From NCBI GenBank assembly GCA_021787475.1, contig JAJYLW010000001.1, forward strand, positions 1 to 64,000: a stretch of 64,000 nt of DNA, in the 5' to 3' direction. This document shows, piece after piece, positions 40,267-48,889 of the stretch. Made by a program: the position numbers and the translations under genes. How positions within the stretch are numbered: position 1 is the stretch's first letter; every line of letters starts with the position of its first letter. A model generated the notes under the pieces. That model was given only the letters and a program-made list of their open reading frames with translations, searched no databases and was not told where the DNA came from. The stretch comes from Actinomycetes bacterium. Its GTDB lineage: Bacteria; Actinomycetota; Thermoleophilia; BMS3ABIN01.

Positions 40267-41757
40267 ATGGGTATAATGGGATCTTTAGAAAGCTTTTCAT
40301 GGAAGAAATTCGCGGGATTTGCGGCCAGTTTTGTCTTTGCGCTGCTACTGGCGCTGATGTTGATAATGGCGGCCGGCAGCCAGCCCGCGGGCGCCGCCAC
40401 GGCGGCGTATTCGGCGTACAGCATTACCGGCACCGGCGGCGACTGCGCCGTTCCCGGCAACGGCTGGGGCGCCTGGGACGCCTATACCAGCACCTGCACG
40501 CTACAGGCCGACATTGCCGTTTATGGCGCCAACGGGATCAATATCAACAGCGGCAACGTGACACTGAATGGCAACGGCCATTTGCTTTCCGGGAACAATG
40601 CCGCGAATACAAATGGCGTTTATCTTTCCGGCATGAACGGCGTAACCATTAAGAATCTGACGGTTGAACATTTCTATCACGGCATCGAGCTTGCCTCTTC
40701 CGGCAGCAATACCCTTACGGGCGACAACGCCAGCTCAAACAACAGCTCCGGAATTTACCTGACCGGCTCCAGCAACAACATCCTTTCAGACAATACCGCC
40801 AATTCGAACAGCGGCGGATCGAACTCGGGCAATGCCGCCGGGATCGAGCTGGAAAGCGGATCCAACGGCAATACGCTGTCGGGAAACACTGCCAACAACA
40901 CCAACGGCGGCAACTGGATGACGAGCATGTATGTGGCCGGAATCTGGATCGGTTCTTCGGGCAGCAACAGCCTCACGAACAATACCGTCATCAACAATCA
41001 GGGCTCAAACCTGTCCTGGTTCGATGTCGCCGGAATTTATCTCAACTCGTCCAGCAATAATATACTGTCAGGCAACACCGCCAGCATCCCCGGCTACAAT
41101 GGCTTCGGCGAGAGCATTGGCCTCTGGCTGACTTCTTCAGCCAATGGCAATACGCTTTTTGGCAACACCAGCTCCAGCAACCAGTTCGGGATCTATCTGA
41201 ACTCCTGCAGCAATAACCAGGTCTACCACAACAGCTTCCTGAACAATTCGACGGTGCCGGCGCGCGTTTATGGCGGCAGCGGCAACCTCTTTAATCTGCC
41301 CGCGCCCACCGGCGGCAACTACTGGAGCAACTGGTCGACCCCCGATGCCAACAGTGACGGTTTTGTCGACAGCCCCTATGTATTTACCGGCGGCCAGGAC
41401 AACCTGCCGCTGACAAGCCCGCCGGCAAGCGGCAAGCCGCCCCTGACTCTGGACCTCCCCAGCCCTTCCTGGGCTTCGCTGTCTGATTACCAGGCCGGCG
41501 TACTCTCCGTGACCTGGATGGTCAACAACACCGGGGCTGCCGAGGCTTGGTCAGTCCAGCTTACCGGCAGCAGTAACACAAATGGGGTTACGGCTTCAAC
41601 AGCGCTGCCTGTCTATATTGGTTCTGGCGACATCCTCCCGGGCGCTTCGGGCTCGGTGACTTTGAAATACAGCGTGCCTGCGGGAGTGAGCGCCTGGATA
41701 TCCACGCTTGCCGGCAGCGCCGAAGACGGCTTGGGGACGGGTTATTCTTACCCGTAG
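40267..41757 (+). CDS. Secreted right-handed beta-helix (NosD-like) repeat protein
   Basis: A protein of about 496 residues with a signal peptide (WKKFAGFAASFVFALLLALMLIMAAGSQPAGA, cleavage predicted near AGA-AT). Residues 50-390 are parallel beta-helix repeats of about 23 residues, rich in Asn (NNSSGIYLTGSSNNILSDNT, LSGNTA), the CASH/NosD pattern found in surface carbohydrate-binding or carbohydrate-modifying proteins. GGNYWSNWSTPDANSDGFVDSPY caps the helix, and a final beta-sandwich of about 110 residues follows. No catalytic residues can be assigned. The exact start among three in-frame candidates (40243 TTG, 40267 ATG, 40276 ATG) is uncertain. Confidence 0.88.
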   Translation: MGIMGSLESFSWKKFAGFAASFVFALLLALMLIMAAGSQPAGAATAAYSAYSITGTGGDCAVPGNGWGAWDAYTSTCTLQADIAVYGANGININSGNVTLNGNGHLLSGNNAANTNGVYLSGMNGVTIKNLTVEHFYHGIELASSGSNTLTGDNASSNNSSGIYLTGSSNNILSDNTANSNSGGSNSGNAAGIELESGSNGNTLSGNTANNTNGGNWMTSMYVAGIWIGSSGSNSLTNNTVINNQGSNLSWFDVAGIYLNSSSNNILSGNTASIPGYNGFGESIGLWLTSSANGNTLFGNTSSSNQFGIYLNSCSNNQVYHNSFLNNSTVPARVYGGSGNLFNLPAPTGGNYWSNWSTPDANSDGFVDSPYVFTGGQDNLPLTSPPASGKPPLTLDLPSPSWASLSDYQAGVLSVTWMVNNTGAAEAWSVQLTGSSNTNGVTASTALPVYIGSGDILPGASGSVTLKYSVPAGVSAWISTLAGSAEDGLGTGYSYP

Positions 41758-41797
41758 ACGCGCAGGGTGCGAAATATACTTTCGCGAATAGATCTTC

Positions 41798-41833
41798 ATG
41801 CGAAACAGCCATCCTGGGATGGCTGTTTCGCAT
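41798..41833. terminator. Long hairpin after the beta-helix gene
   Basis: ATGCGAAACAGCCATCC and its near-adjacent reverse complement (16-17 bp stem, two- to four-base loop). It lies 40 bases after the beta-helix stop and 17 bases after the 3' end of a small minus-strand ORF, so it could serve both. No T-run follows. Confidence 0.6.
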
Positions 41834-41849
41834 CATTGCCAGACGGCTG

Positions 41850-41981
41850 CTAATGGCTCAATGCGTCAATAAACATTTGCAGGGTCAAGATGAGGCCAAT
41901 CACCGCCGTCGCCATACCGATTGCCGGCAGTATCATCCGAGCAATCGCGCTCAGTTCGGGCCTGTTTTTCTTCATTTTCAT
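41850..41981 (-). CDS. 43-residue single-span membrane protein
   Basis: An ORF too short for the track. It reads MKMKKNRPELSAIARMILPA and continues with a hydrophobic helix (GMATAVIGLILTLQMFI), ending DALSH. Basic N-terminus, one predicted membrane helix with the N-terminus inside. It follows the MMPL gene by 60 bp on the same strand and ends before a strong hairpin, so it may be the last gene of that unit. The Shine-Dalgarno signal is weak (TTAAGATC). The family is unknown. Confidence 0.45.
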   Translation of the reverse strand: MKMKKNRPELSAIARMILPAIGMATAVIGLILTLQMFIDALSH

Positions 41982-42041
41982 GATCTTAAGTTAACCATTC
42001 TTCAAATATTGAAACAGCCTCGGATTTAATCCAATCGGCTC

Positions 42042-44282
42042 TCATGGATTTTTCTTTATCTCGCCGCCAATGTGAAAATCGGGCAGCCACCGAAGCCAGC
42101 GGGGCAGATACCAGTTCTTGTCCCCCAGCAGCTTCATGGCTGCGGGCACCAGCACGCTGCGGACGATGGTGGCGTCCAGCAGGATGGCTACCGCCAGCCC
42201 GAAGCCCATCTGCTGGAACATCACCAGCTGGCCGCTGGCAAAGCCGCTGAAGACAGCCACCATGATCAGAGCGGCGCCGGTGATGATCCTGCCGGTGGAC
42301 TTGAGGCCGGTGGCGACCGAAGCGCTGTTGTCCCTGGTCTGGACGTAGTGCTCACGGATGCGGCCCAGCAGGAAGACGTGGTAATCCATCGACAGGCCGA
42401 ATAGCACAGAAAACAGAAACAACGGCACCCATGCTTCCACAACGTCAACCTTCTGGAAACCAAAAAGGCTGGCGCCGATCCCCTTCTGGAAAACAAGCAC
42501 AATCAGGCCATAGGCCGCCCCCACTGATAAAAGGTTCATCAAAACGGCCTTCAGCGGAACCACCAGCGAGTGGAAGACAAGCATCAGCAGCACGAAGCTG
42601 AGGCCAAGGACAAAGGCGAAAACAATTGGCCGGTAATCGTTCGTGATGTTGAAGTAATCGAGGTCGTATGCCGGCAGGCCGCCGACCAGGGCCCTCGCGT
42701 TGACCCCGCGGAAAGCTTCGGGGATATAAGTCTGGCGCAGCCTGCTGATCGCGCCGGTTGCCTCCGGGCTTTCCGGAGCGCCGGAAACGGGCAGCGATAT
42801 CAGCTCCATGTCACCAGCCGCGTCGGTCTGGGTTGACGGCGTCCCGTAAAAAACGCTGTCTTTTTTGACTTCCTTCTCCAGTTTTGCTATCGAATCCTTA
42901 ACCGGCCGGGAGTTGACGTTACCCGTGACGGCTACTTCCGCCGGCGATGTCAGGCCAAAAGAGAACTCGCGGGTTAGAATCTGGTAGCCTTGTTTGGAGC
43001 TGAAGCTGTTCGGCAGCGCCGCCACCCCGTTGGCGCCGGTTTTGATCTGAAAGTATAACATTGAGGAAATGGCGAGAAGGCAAACGGGCGCCACGACGCT
43101 GACGATGGGGTGGCGCATCACCGTGCGCGTGACCCAATCCCAGAAGCGGCCTTGCTCTGCCTCCCGCCCTGCCTGGTAACGGTGGATCAGCGGAATTCTC
43201 AGTGAATTGATCCGTCCCCCCAGCAATCCCAGCACAGCGGGCAGCAGCGTCAGGGCCGCGAGCACGGAGACCGCCACCACGAACATGGCGCCGGCGGCCA
43301 GGCTGTAGAAAATGCTCATGGGCACAATCAGCATGCCGGCGAGGGCCAGGATGACTGTCATGCCGCTGAAAAGGACGGCGCGGCTGGCGGTGCCGCCGGC
43401 GGCCTCGATGGCGGCCAGCCTGTCGCGGCCGCGGATGAGCTCCTCCCGGTAACGCGATACCACAAATAAAGAGTAATCAATTCCTACCGCCATGCCCATC
43501 ATTGTGATCATGTTGACTACGAAGAAGCTCATTTCGAACTTTTGGCCAATGAGCGCTGTAATGCCGATGGCGATGATGATGGAAAAGCCGGCAAGGATAA
43601 GAGGCAGCGACGCCGCTATCAGCGTGCCGAACACGAGCACGAGTATAACCAGGGCGATGGGAATGCCAAGCAGCTCCGCTTTGCGCAGGTCGGTCTCCGA
43701 CAGGTGGTTGAAATCGTTGTTGGAGCTGGCGGTTCCGGTTGTCAGGATCCGGTAGCCGCTTTCCCGGGCGTTGCGGTTTAGCACTGACTGCAACTTCTCG
43801 ACATTTTTCTCCGCAGTGGAGAGGCTGCCGGTCATCGCCAAGGGAATGATTGTCGTGTGCCGGTCGGCAGAGACTAGTGCCTGGTTGTGGGTCTGGTAAT
43901 AGCTGATGCCGCCGGAGACCACGCCCGGGCCCAGGTTGATAATATCCTGGCCAAGCTTTTTGACAACATTCAGAAACTGCGGCGAGTCAACTGTCGCCTG
44001 CCGCGAGGAGATAATCACAACCTCGTCAATCTTCTCGGGGCTGTGCAGGCGTTGGGAAATTAGATCTCTTACCTGTTGGGACTCAGGATTCCGGCTAAAG
44101 GTAAACTCATTGGTGAGCGCGCCGGCGAGCAGGCGGGAGATGCCAACAACCGAAAGGATAGCAATGACCATCCAGATGCCGATTATCAACCACGGCCTGC
44201 CGGCGCAGGCGCGGGCAAGGCGCCCTGTGGACAGCCTTGACTCAGGCGTCATGCCTGCTTGCTGTCGGGAAACCGGTTTCAC
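42042..44282 (-). CDS. MMPL/RND family transporter
   Basis: A 746-residue transporter with the two-fold RND layout: helix 1 (PWLIIGIWMVIAILSVVGI), a large external loop (about residues 55-195), helices 2-6, a linker, a second external loop (about residues 410-560) and helices 8-12. GMAVGIDYSLFVVSRYREE and LFGLSMDYHVFLLGRIREH hold the GxxxDY motif used for proton coupling. MMPL proteins export lipids or glycolipids in Actinomycetota. Start is GTG, with an ATG ten codons later as an alternative. Substrate unknown; it may export a surface lipid. Confidence 0.92.
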   Translation of the reverse strand: MKPVSRQQAGMTPESRLSTGRLARACAGRPWLIIGIWMVIAILSVVGISRLLAGALTNEFTFSRNPESQQVRDLISQRLHSPEKIDEVVIISSRQATVDSPQFLNVVKKLGQDIINLGPGVVSGGISYYQTHNQALVSADRHTTIIPLAMTGSLSTAEKNVEKLQSVLNRNARESGYRILTTGTASSNNDFNHLSETDLRKAELLGIPIALVILVLVFGTLIAASLPLILAGFSIIIAIGITALIGQKFEMSFFVVNMITMMGMAVGIDYSLFVVSRYREELIRGRDRLAAIEAAGGTASRAVLFSGMTVILALAGMLIVPMSIFYSLAAGAMFVVAVSVLAALTLLPAVLGLLGGRINSLRIPLIHRYQAGREAEQGRFWDWVTRTVMRHPIVSVVAPVCLLAISSMLYFQIKTGANGVAALPNSFSSKQGYQILTREFSFGLTSPAEVAVTGNVNSRPVKDSIAKLEKEVKKDSVFYGTPSTQTDAAGDMELISLPVSGAPESPEATGAISRLRQTYIPEAFRGVNARALVGGLPAYDLDYFNITNDYRPIVFAFVLGLSFVLLMLVFHSLVVPLKAVLMNLLSVGAAYGLIVLVFQKGIGASLFGFQKVDVVEAWVPLFLFSVLFGLSMDYHVFLLGRIREHYVQTRDNSASVATGLKSTGRIITGAALIMVAVFSGFASGQLVMFQQMGFGLAVAILLDATIVRSVLVPAAMKLLGDKNWYLPRWLRWLPDFHIGGEIKKNP

Positions 44283-44503
44283 AGCTCAGTTAATATTGCC
44301 GGCCGCAATCAAAGTCAAGCCTTTTCAATAAATATTTGTATTTAACCAACGAATTCGCCTAGTGCTGATCGCCCAGGCTATCCGATCACTTCCATAGGCA
44401 CCAATCATGATCAGGCTTGAAATACGCAAATCTACCTTGTAGCATTAATAATCCATTACACCAATGAAAGACGTGTCGCCATTTTAACTCAGAGGTTTTT
44501 CTG

Positions 44504-45354
44504 ATGATTAACAGGGTTAATAACCTGACCTGGACAGACACCGGCTTTGCCCGCAAACGGCTGACTGGCTATATTTGGCTCAAGACAAAGTTCCTGGCTT
44601 TTTGCCGCCTTCATGTCGCTTGCGGCCTTACTTATCTTCTCCTCGGCAGGGCTGGCCGGAACAAATCAGTGGACGACCACTGGGCCTAATGGCGGGGATG
44701 TTACCTCCCTGGCGGTTTCGCCAAGCTTTGCCAGCGACCACATCCTCTTTGCCGGCACCTCCGGCGGCGGCGTCTTTGGAAATACCCTTTCCGGTGCGGA
44801 CACAACCCCGCCCACAGTCACAAACGTTAAGCCCACCGGCACCATCAGCACAACTTCGGCAACCTTAAGCGCCGACTACACCGACAACGCCGGCGGCAGC
44901 GGCATCAATTCATCATCGGCCACGCTTACTGTATCTGGCGACACGGTAGGAACATGCACAAAGACCACTACCAGTATCAGTTGCCCGGTTACGGGGCTTT
45001 CGCAGAGGACTCATACCATCTCCGGCTCGGTCTCAGATAACGCCGGCAACACAGCGTCTACCAGCGGCTCCTTTACGGTCGCTTTAGCCCGCAACTACTT
45101 CTGGACCTGGTACGACAACGTCTGCATGAAAAACTGGGTGCTTCTGGCAAAACCGGGCGGCGCTGCGGTAACCTGCCAGATAAAGATAGCCGGCTCTGTA
45201 GTTTCCTCCGGGCCCTTGGGCCCCGGCCAGCGGATAACCCCCACCTTCCCGGGGAAGATGGGCGGCCCGGTTGCCGTATCGGCCACCGGCAACGTGTTTG
45301 CCTCCCGGCGGGTCCTTTTACAACGGCTACTTTAACGAGGTGCTGGGGCAGTAG
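44504..45354 (+). pseudogene. Frameshifted secreted protein with BNR-like start and Ig-like domain
   Basis: A good Shine-Dalgarno site (AGAGG) precedes the ATG at 44504. The first frame encodes a basic signal-peptide start (RKRLTGYIWLKTKFLAF), then shifts at a T5 run near 44600; removing one T continues into AAFMSLAALLIFSSAGLAG. The mature part has WTTTGPNGGDVTSLAVSPSF (BNR/sortilin-like), an Ig-like domain (SVSDNAGNTASTSGSF) and the C-terminal domain NWVLLAKPGG...GGPVAVSATGNV. A second extra T near 45314 cuts the end YNGYFNEVLGQ. The track lists the middle as 44613-45335. Two single-base insertions in one gene mean either true decay, phase variation or sequencing error. Confidence 0.75.
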
Positions 45355-45385
45355 GCAGGTGGTACGCCTTTAGCTGCCTTTGGGT
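45230..45385. repeat. Right arm of a diverged inverted repeat (partner at 39298)
   Basis: Matches the minus strand of 39298-39450 through the end of the shared C-terminal domain, the stop codon and the following GCCTTTAGCTGCCTTTGGG. The arms flank the beta-helix and MMPL genes. Confidence 0.75.
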
Positions 45386-45410
45386 GAGAAATCTAAGCAC
45401 CATTCCTACA

Positions 45411-45511
45411 GGCACAGGCCTGGAGGCCTGTGCCTACCCTCTTGGACTGCAGGTGGTAGATGGCAGGTTTTTATTTATGCGCAGGCCCCTTGCGCAGGCT
45501 AAAAAGCCTGC
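45411..45511. repeat. Short palindromic repeats
   Basis: GGCACAGGCCTGGAGGCCTGTGCC and GCAGGCTAAAAAGCCTGC, the same two units seen at 4637-4713, here about 60 bases apart and separated by GGTGGTAGATGGCAGG. Confidence 0.6.
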
Positions 45512-45552
45512 CAACTATGAAGGGCCAAGCCGCGAGACGCTTTTCAAAAGGC

Positions 45553-45702
45553 TTAATTGTGGCCGTGCGGGTTATCGTGGTCGCAGGGGCCGCCGGCGTG
45601 GACATCGGGGCCATTGATGCTGCAATTCCAGTATGAATGAACGAAGGTAATCTCTTTAATGTTGCCCAGCTTCTCCAGCCGCGGTTTTTCAAAACTTTCC
45701 AC
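45553..45702 (-). CDS. Short peptide resembling a RiPP (lasso-leader-type) precursor
   Basis: A 49-residue ORF, too short for the track, starting at GTG with AAGGGGGA upstream (about ten bases, slightly long). The first half reads VESFEKPRLEKLGNIKEIT, which fits the leader pattern 'KP-x-L-x-x-LG-x-x-x-E-(I/L)-T' of lasso-type RiPP precursors. The second half (FVHSYWNCSINGPDVHAG, then GPCDHDNPHGHN) would be the core: two Cys, five His, three Asp, no Lys. No lasso cyclase (asparagine synthetase-like), PqqD-like RRE or transglutaminase-type protease is visible nearby. It sits past the terminator of the glycoside hydrolase gene. The class of modification, if any, is unknown. Confidence 0.5.
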   Translation of the reverse strand: MESFEKPRLEKLGNIKEITFVHSYWNCSINGPDVHAGGPCDHDNPHGHN

Positions 45703-45790
45703 TTTGGCTACTTCCCCCTTGTAATTCAAATCCTTGACGACCTAATGTCCTGTTTTCGCCACTCAACCAATAGTCCCTTCCCGGGGCCAC

Positions 45791-45820
45791 AAAAACATAT
45801 CGGCCGAAACCGGCCGATAT
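45791..45820 (-). terminator. Terminator downstream of the glycoside hydrolase gene
   Basis: On the minus strand ATATCGGCCG-GTTT-CGGCCGATAT is followed by GTTTTTGTG. It separates the hydrolase at 45914 from the short peptide gene at 45702, so the peptide should have its own promoter; I see only weak candidates. Confidence 0.7.
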
Positions 45821-45913
45821 TGAGTTTTAAAATATATTAGACTACATAAGTATTTATTTCAAGCAGGCATCAAGCCAGTGCCATTTAAGGCGTCATCTTC
45901 GGCAGGAGTGGGC

Positions 45914-47626
45914 TTAGGACAGGCCATAAAGCACGTTTTTCAGTTCGTAGTATGCCGGCTTCTTCGAGCCATCATAACGGATAACGCCGAAGAAGTTTTC
46001 TATCGTGCTTGTGTCGGTGCCAAGGTCCTGATAAGAGTAAAAGAACAAGCCCGCCACCCAAGGCTCGTTGCTGATCTGATGCATTGCATCCTCAAACTCA
46101 GCCGCCTGAAGCAGTTCATCGCCGCGCCAGGTTGGCCCATTCGTAGGACTGCCGAATTCGGTGGCCCAAATCTGTTTGTTACTGTCACCGTAGTTGACCA
46201 TGATGCTACGGATGCTGGGCGTTGAATCACTCATGGCGTACCATCCCGTCCAGGAAGGTCCGCTGGGCAAATATGGAAACGAATAGGGGTGGTAACCAAC
46301 CGCGTCCATATAATTCTTGGCGCCGTTCTGATACATCGCCGTGAGAAAGTCGCGTGGGTCAATATTCCCGGTTCCGACCGTGGGATCGCTTAAACCGGCG
46401 CTAATTACGGTCGCTTGCGGATCAACCTGCTTGATACTGGCATAACTTTGTTTTAGCACATTGGCGTATGCAACAGGGTCGGGCGCCGGCTGCCAGAACT
46501 GGGTAATGTTCGGCTCATTCCAAATCTCCCAAGTGTGAATTCCCATAGGAGCATAGTGAGCAACCGCCGCGGCAGCATAAGTCGCAAACTGGGACGGATC
46601 TGCCGGCTCGCACTTGATGCTTGTTGTGCAGTTGGCCGGTCTCGCCCATGCCGGCGTATACGTCAGCAGGGGAACGAGCTGGATGTTATGTCTGTTTGCT
46701 GCAGCCACGATCCGGTCAAAAACCGGCCAGTTGTACGATCCTGGACCATCCGGCTGCAACTCGCTCCAGGCCATGTCAAAACGGACCCAGCCAACCCCAA
46801 GACTTTCGATATCAGACATCGCATTTTCCAGATCTTGATCGCTCAGGTTGGCAAAATTGTCGCCCACAGAAAAGCCTATCTTCTTACCCGAAGTCAGAGT
46901 TTGCAGCAGTTGCCCGCCCACGCCGCTGCTTGTGGTTGCCCCCATCATCTCGCGGAAAACCGTGACATTTGAAGGCACCTGAAACTGAAGTGCAAACGTC
47001 GCCGTCGCGCCGGCGGCCATATTGCCGATATTAATCGCAAGCGGCGTAACCAGGCTGGCGCCAAAGCTGGCTGATGCACTGGTGATGGCGACATTATTGA
47101 CTTCAAATGGACTTGTATTCTTTATTGTATTATTTATTGTCAGTCGCCGCTGCAAGTAATCGCTATAATTGTCCCATAATGCAACTGCAGAGTCAACGGA
47201 CAAGTCCTGATTTATAATCTGGTTAGTGGTCTGGACGGGTTGAAAACTCCAGCTTACCTGTGTCGTGCCAGAGCTGTCCGTGACTGCGCCGGATACGTCA
47301 TATATCTGGCCCCACTGGATGCCGGAAACATCACAGTAGTAATCAGTTTTATTAACCGTACACCCGGAGAGGACGGCGCCGTTATCAATGCTAAGTGTTC
47401 CACTTGTAAGAGCGTCTTCAGATCTGGTGACCACTCCAACAACGCTGGGGATGCCGCTTTGAAAGCCTGAAGGCCAGCTAATTACAGAAGGGCCGCTGGC
47501 GGCCGCTGCACCGTTATTTTCAAACGACAAAGGCGAGAAACTGACCGCGATTACCGCTGCAACGAACAGAACTAGCCACCAAAAACGCCTGCTTATAAAG
47601 TTACGAATGGCACCGCGAACTGGCAT
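45914..47626 (-). CDS. Secreted clan-A glycoside hydrolase with N-terminal beta domains
   Basis: About 570 residues from the ATG at 47626 (the track's TTG is five codons earlier). A basic N-terminus and one hydrophobic helix (RRFWWLVLFVAAVIAVSF) act as signal peptide or anchor. Two beta-rich domains follow (about residues 45-250), the first with a Cys pair. The (beta/alpha)8 domain holds WEIWNEPNITQFW with the acid/base Glu (E371) and IWATEFGSPT with the nucleophile Glu (E490), typical of GH5/GH39-like enzymes. It would cut or remodel a surface or environmental polysaccharide outside the cell. Linkage unknown. Confidence 0.88.
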   Translation of the reverse strand: MPVRGAIRNFISRRFWWLVLFVAAVIAVSFSPLSFENNGAAAASGPSVISWPSGFQSGIPSVVGVVTRSEDALTSGTLSIDNGAVLSGCTVNKTDYYCDVSGIQWGQIYDVSGAVTDSSGTTQVSWSFQPVQTTNQIINQDLSVDSAVALWDNYSDYLQRRLTINNTIKNTSPFEVNNVAITSASASFGASLVTPLAINIGNMAAGATATFALQFQVPSNVTVFREMMGATTSSGVGGQLLQTLTSGKKIGFSVGDNFANLSDQDLENAMSDIESLGVGWVRFDMAWSELQPDGPGSYNWPVFDRIVAAANRHNIQLVPLLTYTPAWARPANCTTSIKCEPADPSQFATYAAAAVAHYAPMGIHTWEIWNEPNITQFWQPAPDPVAYANVLKQSYASIKQVDPQATVISAGLSDPTVGTGNIDPRDFLTAMYQNGAKNYMDAVGYHPYSFPYLPSGPSWTGWYAMSDSTPSIRSIMVNYGDSNKQIWATEFGSPTNGPTWRGDELLQAAEFEDAMHQISNEPWVAGLFFYSYQDLGTDTSTIENFFGVIRYDGSKKPAYYELKNVLYGLS

Positions 47627-47778
47627 TCCCTTGAAACCCAACCCATTTCGGTGCCTCCCCCTGTCAATAATTGCATCGGCTGAAAGAGGGACTGCTTTAG
47701 CAATTCGGTTCTATTACTTTATTTTGAAACTGGGCGGGAAAGGCAAAAGAATAGCCGCCGGGGAGGGAAAGGCTTGGG

Positions 47779-48885
47779 TCAGTGTTTTGCCAGCAGTTTT
47801 TTCAGCTCGTAGTACGCCGGTTTCCGGCTGCCGTCATAACGCAAGACCCCGAAGAAATCCTCAATATTGTTTTTTGCTGTCCCGGGGTCCTTATAAGTAT
47901 GAATAAACAGGGTGGCCAACCAGGGTTTGGCTGCAAACTGCTGAATTGCATCCTTGATTTCATACATTTGTAAATCTTCGCCGGCAAATGCCACAGGGCC
48001 GCCAGTGGGGGCGCCAAACTCTGTCGCCCAGATCTTTTTTGCCCCATCGCCGTTATCGATCATGATGCTGCGGATGCTCCCGGGCGAATCTCCCATCTTT
48101 GACCAGTAATTCCAGTTGGCAGTGTTACTGGGTAGAGCCGGATAACTGTATGGATGATAATTCACGGCATCCATGTAATCCTTGGCGCCGTCACGATACA
48201 TCCTTCTCAGAAAATCAATTGGATCAATTGTCAAATTCGAATTTGCTGCCGGCGCTATCCCTCCGGGAAGCACCGTTGCTTGCGGTTCAATCCTTTTGAT
48301 GCTGACATAGCATTTTTTTAACAGGTCGGTATACACTTCCACATTTGGCGCCGGCATCCATTGCCCGTAGATATTCGGTTCTGACCAGATTTCCCAGGTA
48401 TCAACACCCATCGGGCTGTAATGCTTTGCGGCTGCGGCCGCAAACGCCGCAAATTGCGCCGGGTCTCGCGGTGCGCACTTAAAGTTATCTGCGCAAGCGG
48501 GTTGCCTTGCCCACTTAGGCGTGAAAGCCAGATTTGGCAATACTTTGATATGGTGCCGGTTAGCAGCTTTGACAATACGGTCGAATACAGACCAGTCATA
48601 ATTGCCTGGCCCGCCGCGCTGAACAATATCCCATGACATATCAAAACGCAGCCAGCCGACGCCAATATTCTCAAAATCGGCCAGCGATGAATCCAGCTCT
48701 ACATCACTGACATTTTCAAATGCTGCGCCGACGGTAAATCCGACCCTAGCGCCAAGTCCGGGCTCAGAACCCGTCGGCTGGCTCGATGTCTGTTTTCTCT
48801 CTGCGGGCGTCCCGGCGCCGCCGCCGCAGCCTGCCAGGGCTGCCAGACAGGCTAAAATCAAAAAAAGAAGGGCTGCCTTTTTCAC
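47779..48885 (-). CDS. Glycoside hydrolase-like lipoprotein
   Basis: A 368-residue paralogue of the neighbouring hydrolase, without its extra beta domains. The N-terminus is a lipoprotein signal (MKKAALLFLILACLAALAGC) with lipobox LAGC, so C20 should be lipidated and the protein tethered outside the membrane. The barrel matches throughout (VGWLRFDMSWDIV, HHIKVLPNLAFTPKWA, AVNYHPYSYP), with the nucleophile Glu in IWATEFGAPT (E289). The acid/base motif is WEIWSEPNIYG: the usually conserved Asn before E169 is Ser, which may weaken catalysis or change substrate. GTG start, five bases after the ATP-grasp stop. Confidence 0.87.
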   Translation of the reverse strand: MKKAALLFLILACLAALAGCGGGAGTPAERKQTSSQPTGSEPGLGARVGFTVGAAFENVSDVELDSSLADFENIGVGWLRFDMSWDIVQRGGPGNYDWSVFDRIVKAANRHHIKVLPNLAFTPKWARQPACADNFKCAPRDPAQFAAFAAAAAKHYSPMGVDTWEIWSEPNIYGQWMPAPNVEVYTDLLKKCYVSIKRIEPQATVLPGGIAPAANSNLTIDPIDFLRRMYRDGAKDYMDAVNYHPYSYPALPSNTANWNYWSKMGDSPGSIRSIMIDNGDGAKKIWATEFGAPTGGPVAFAGEDLQMYEIKDAIQQFAAKPWLATLFIHTYKDPGTAKNNIEDFFGVLRYDGSRKPAYYELKKLLAKH

Positions 48886-48889
48886 CAGT

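Noticed and set aside
40272-40277. Perfect TATAAT before the beta-helix gene
   Set aside because: It overlaps the candidate start codons; transcription from it would begin after the start and remove the signal peptide.
45471-45692. 73-residue minus-strand ORF in the track
   Set aside because: It is the neighbouring frame of the RiPP-like peptide; no ribosome site and mostly repeat DNA.
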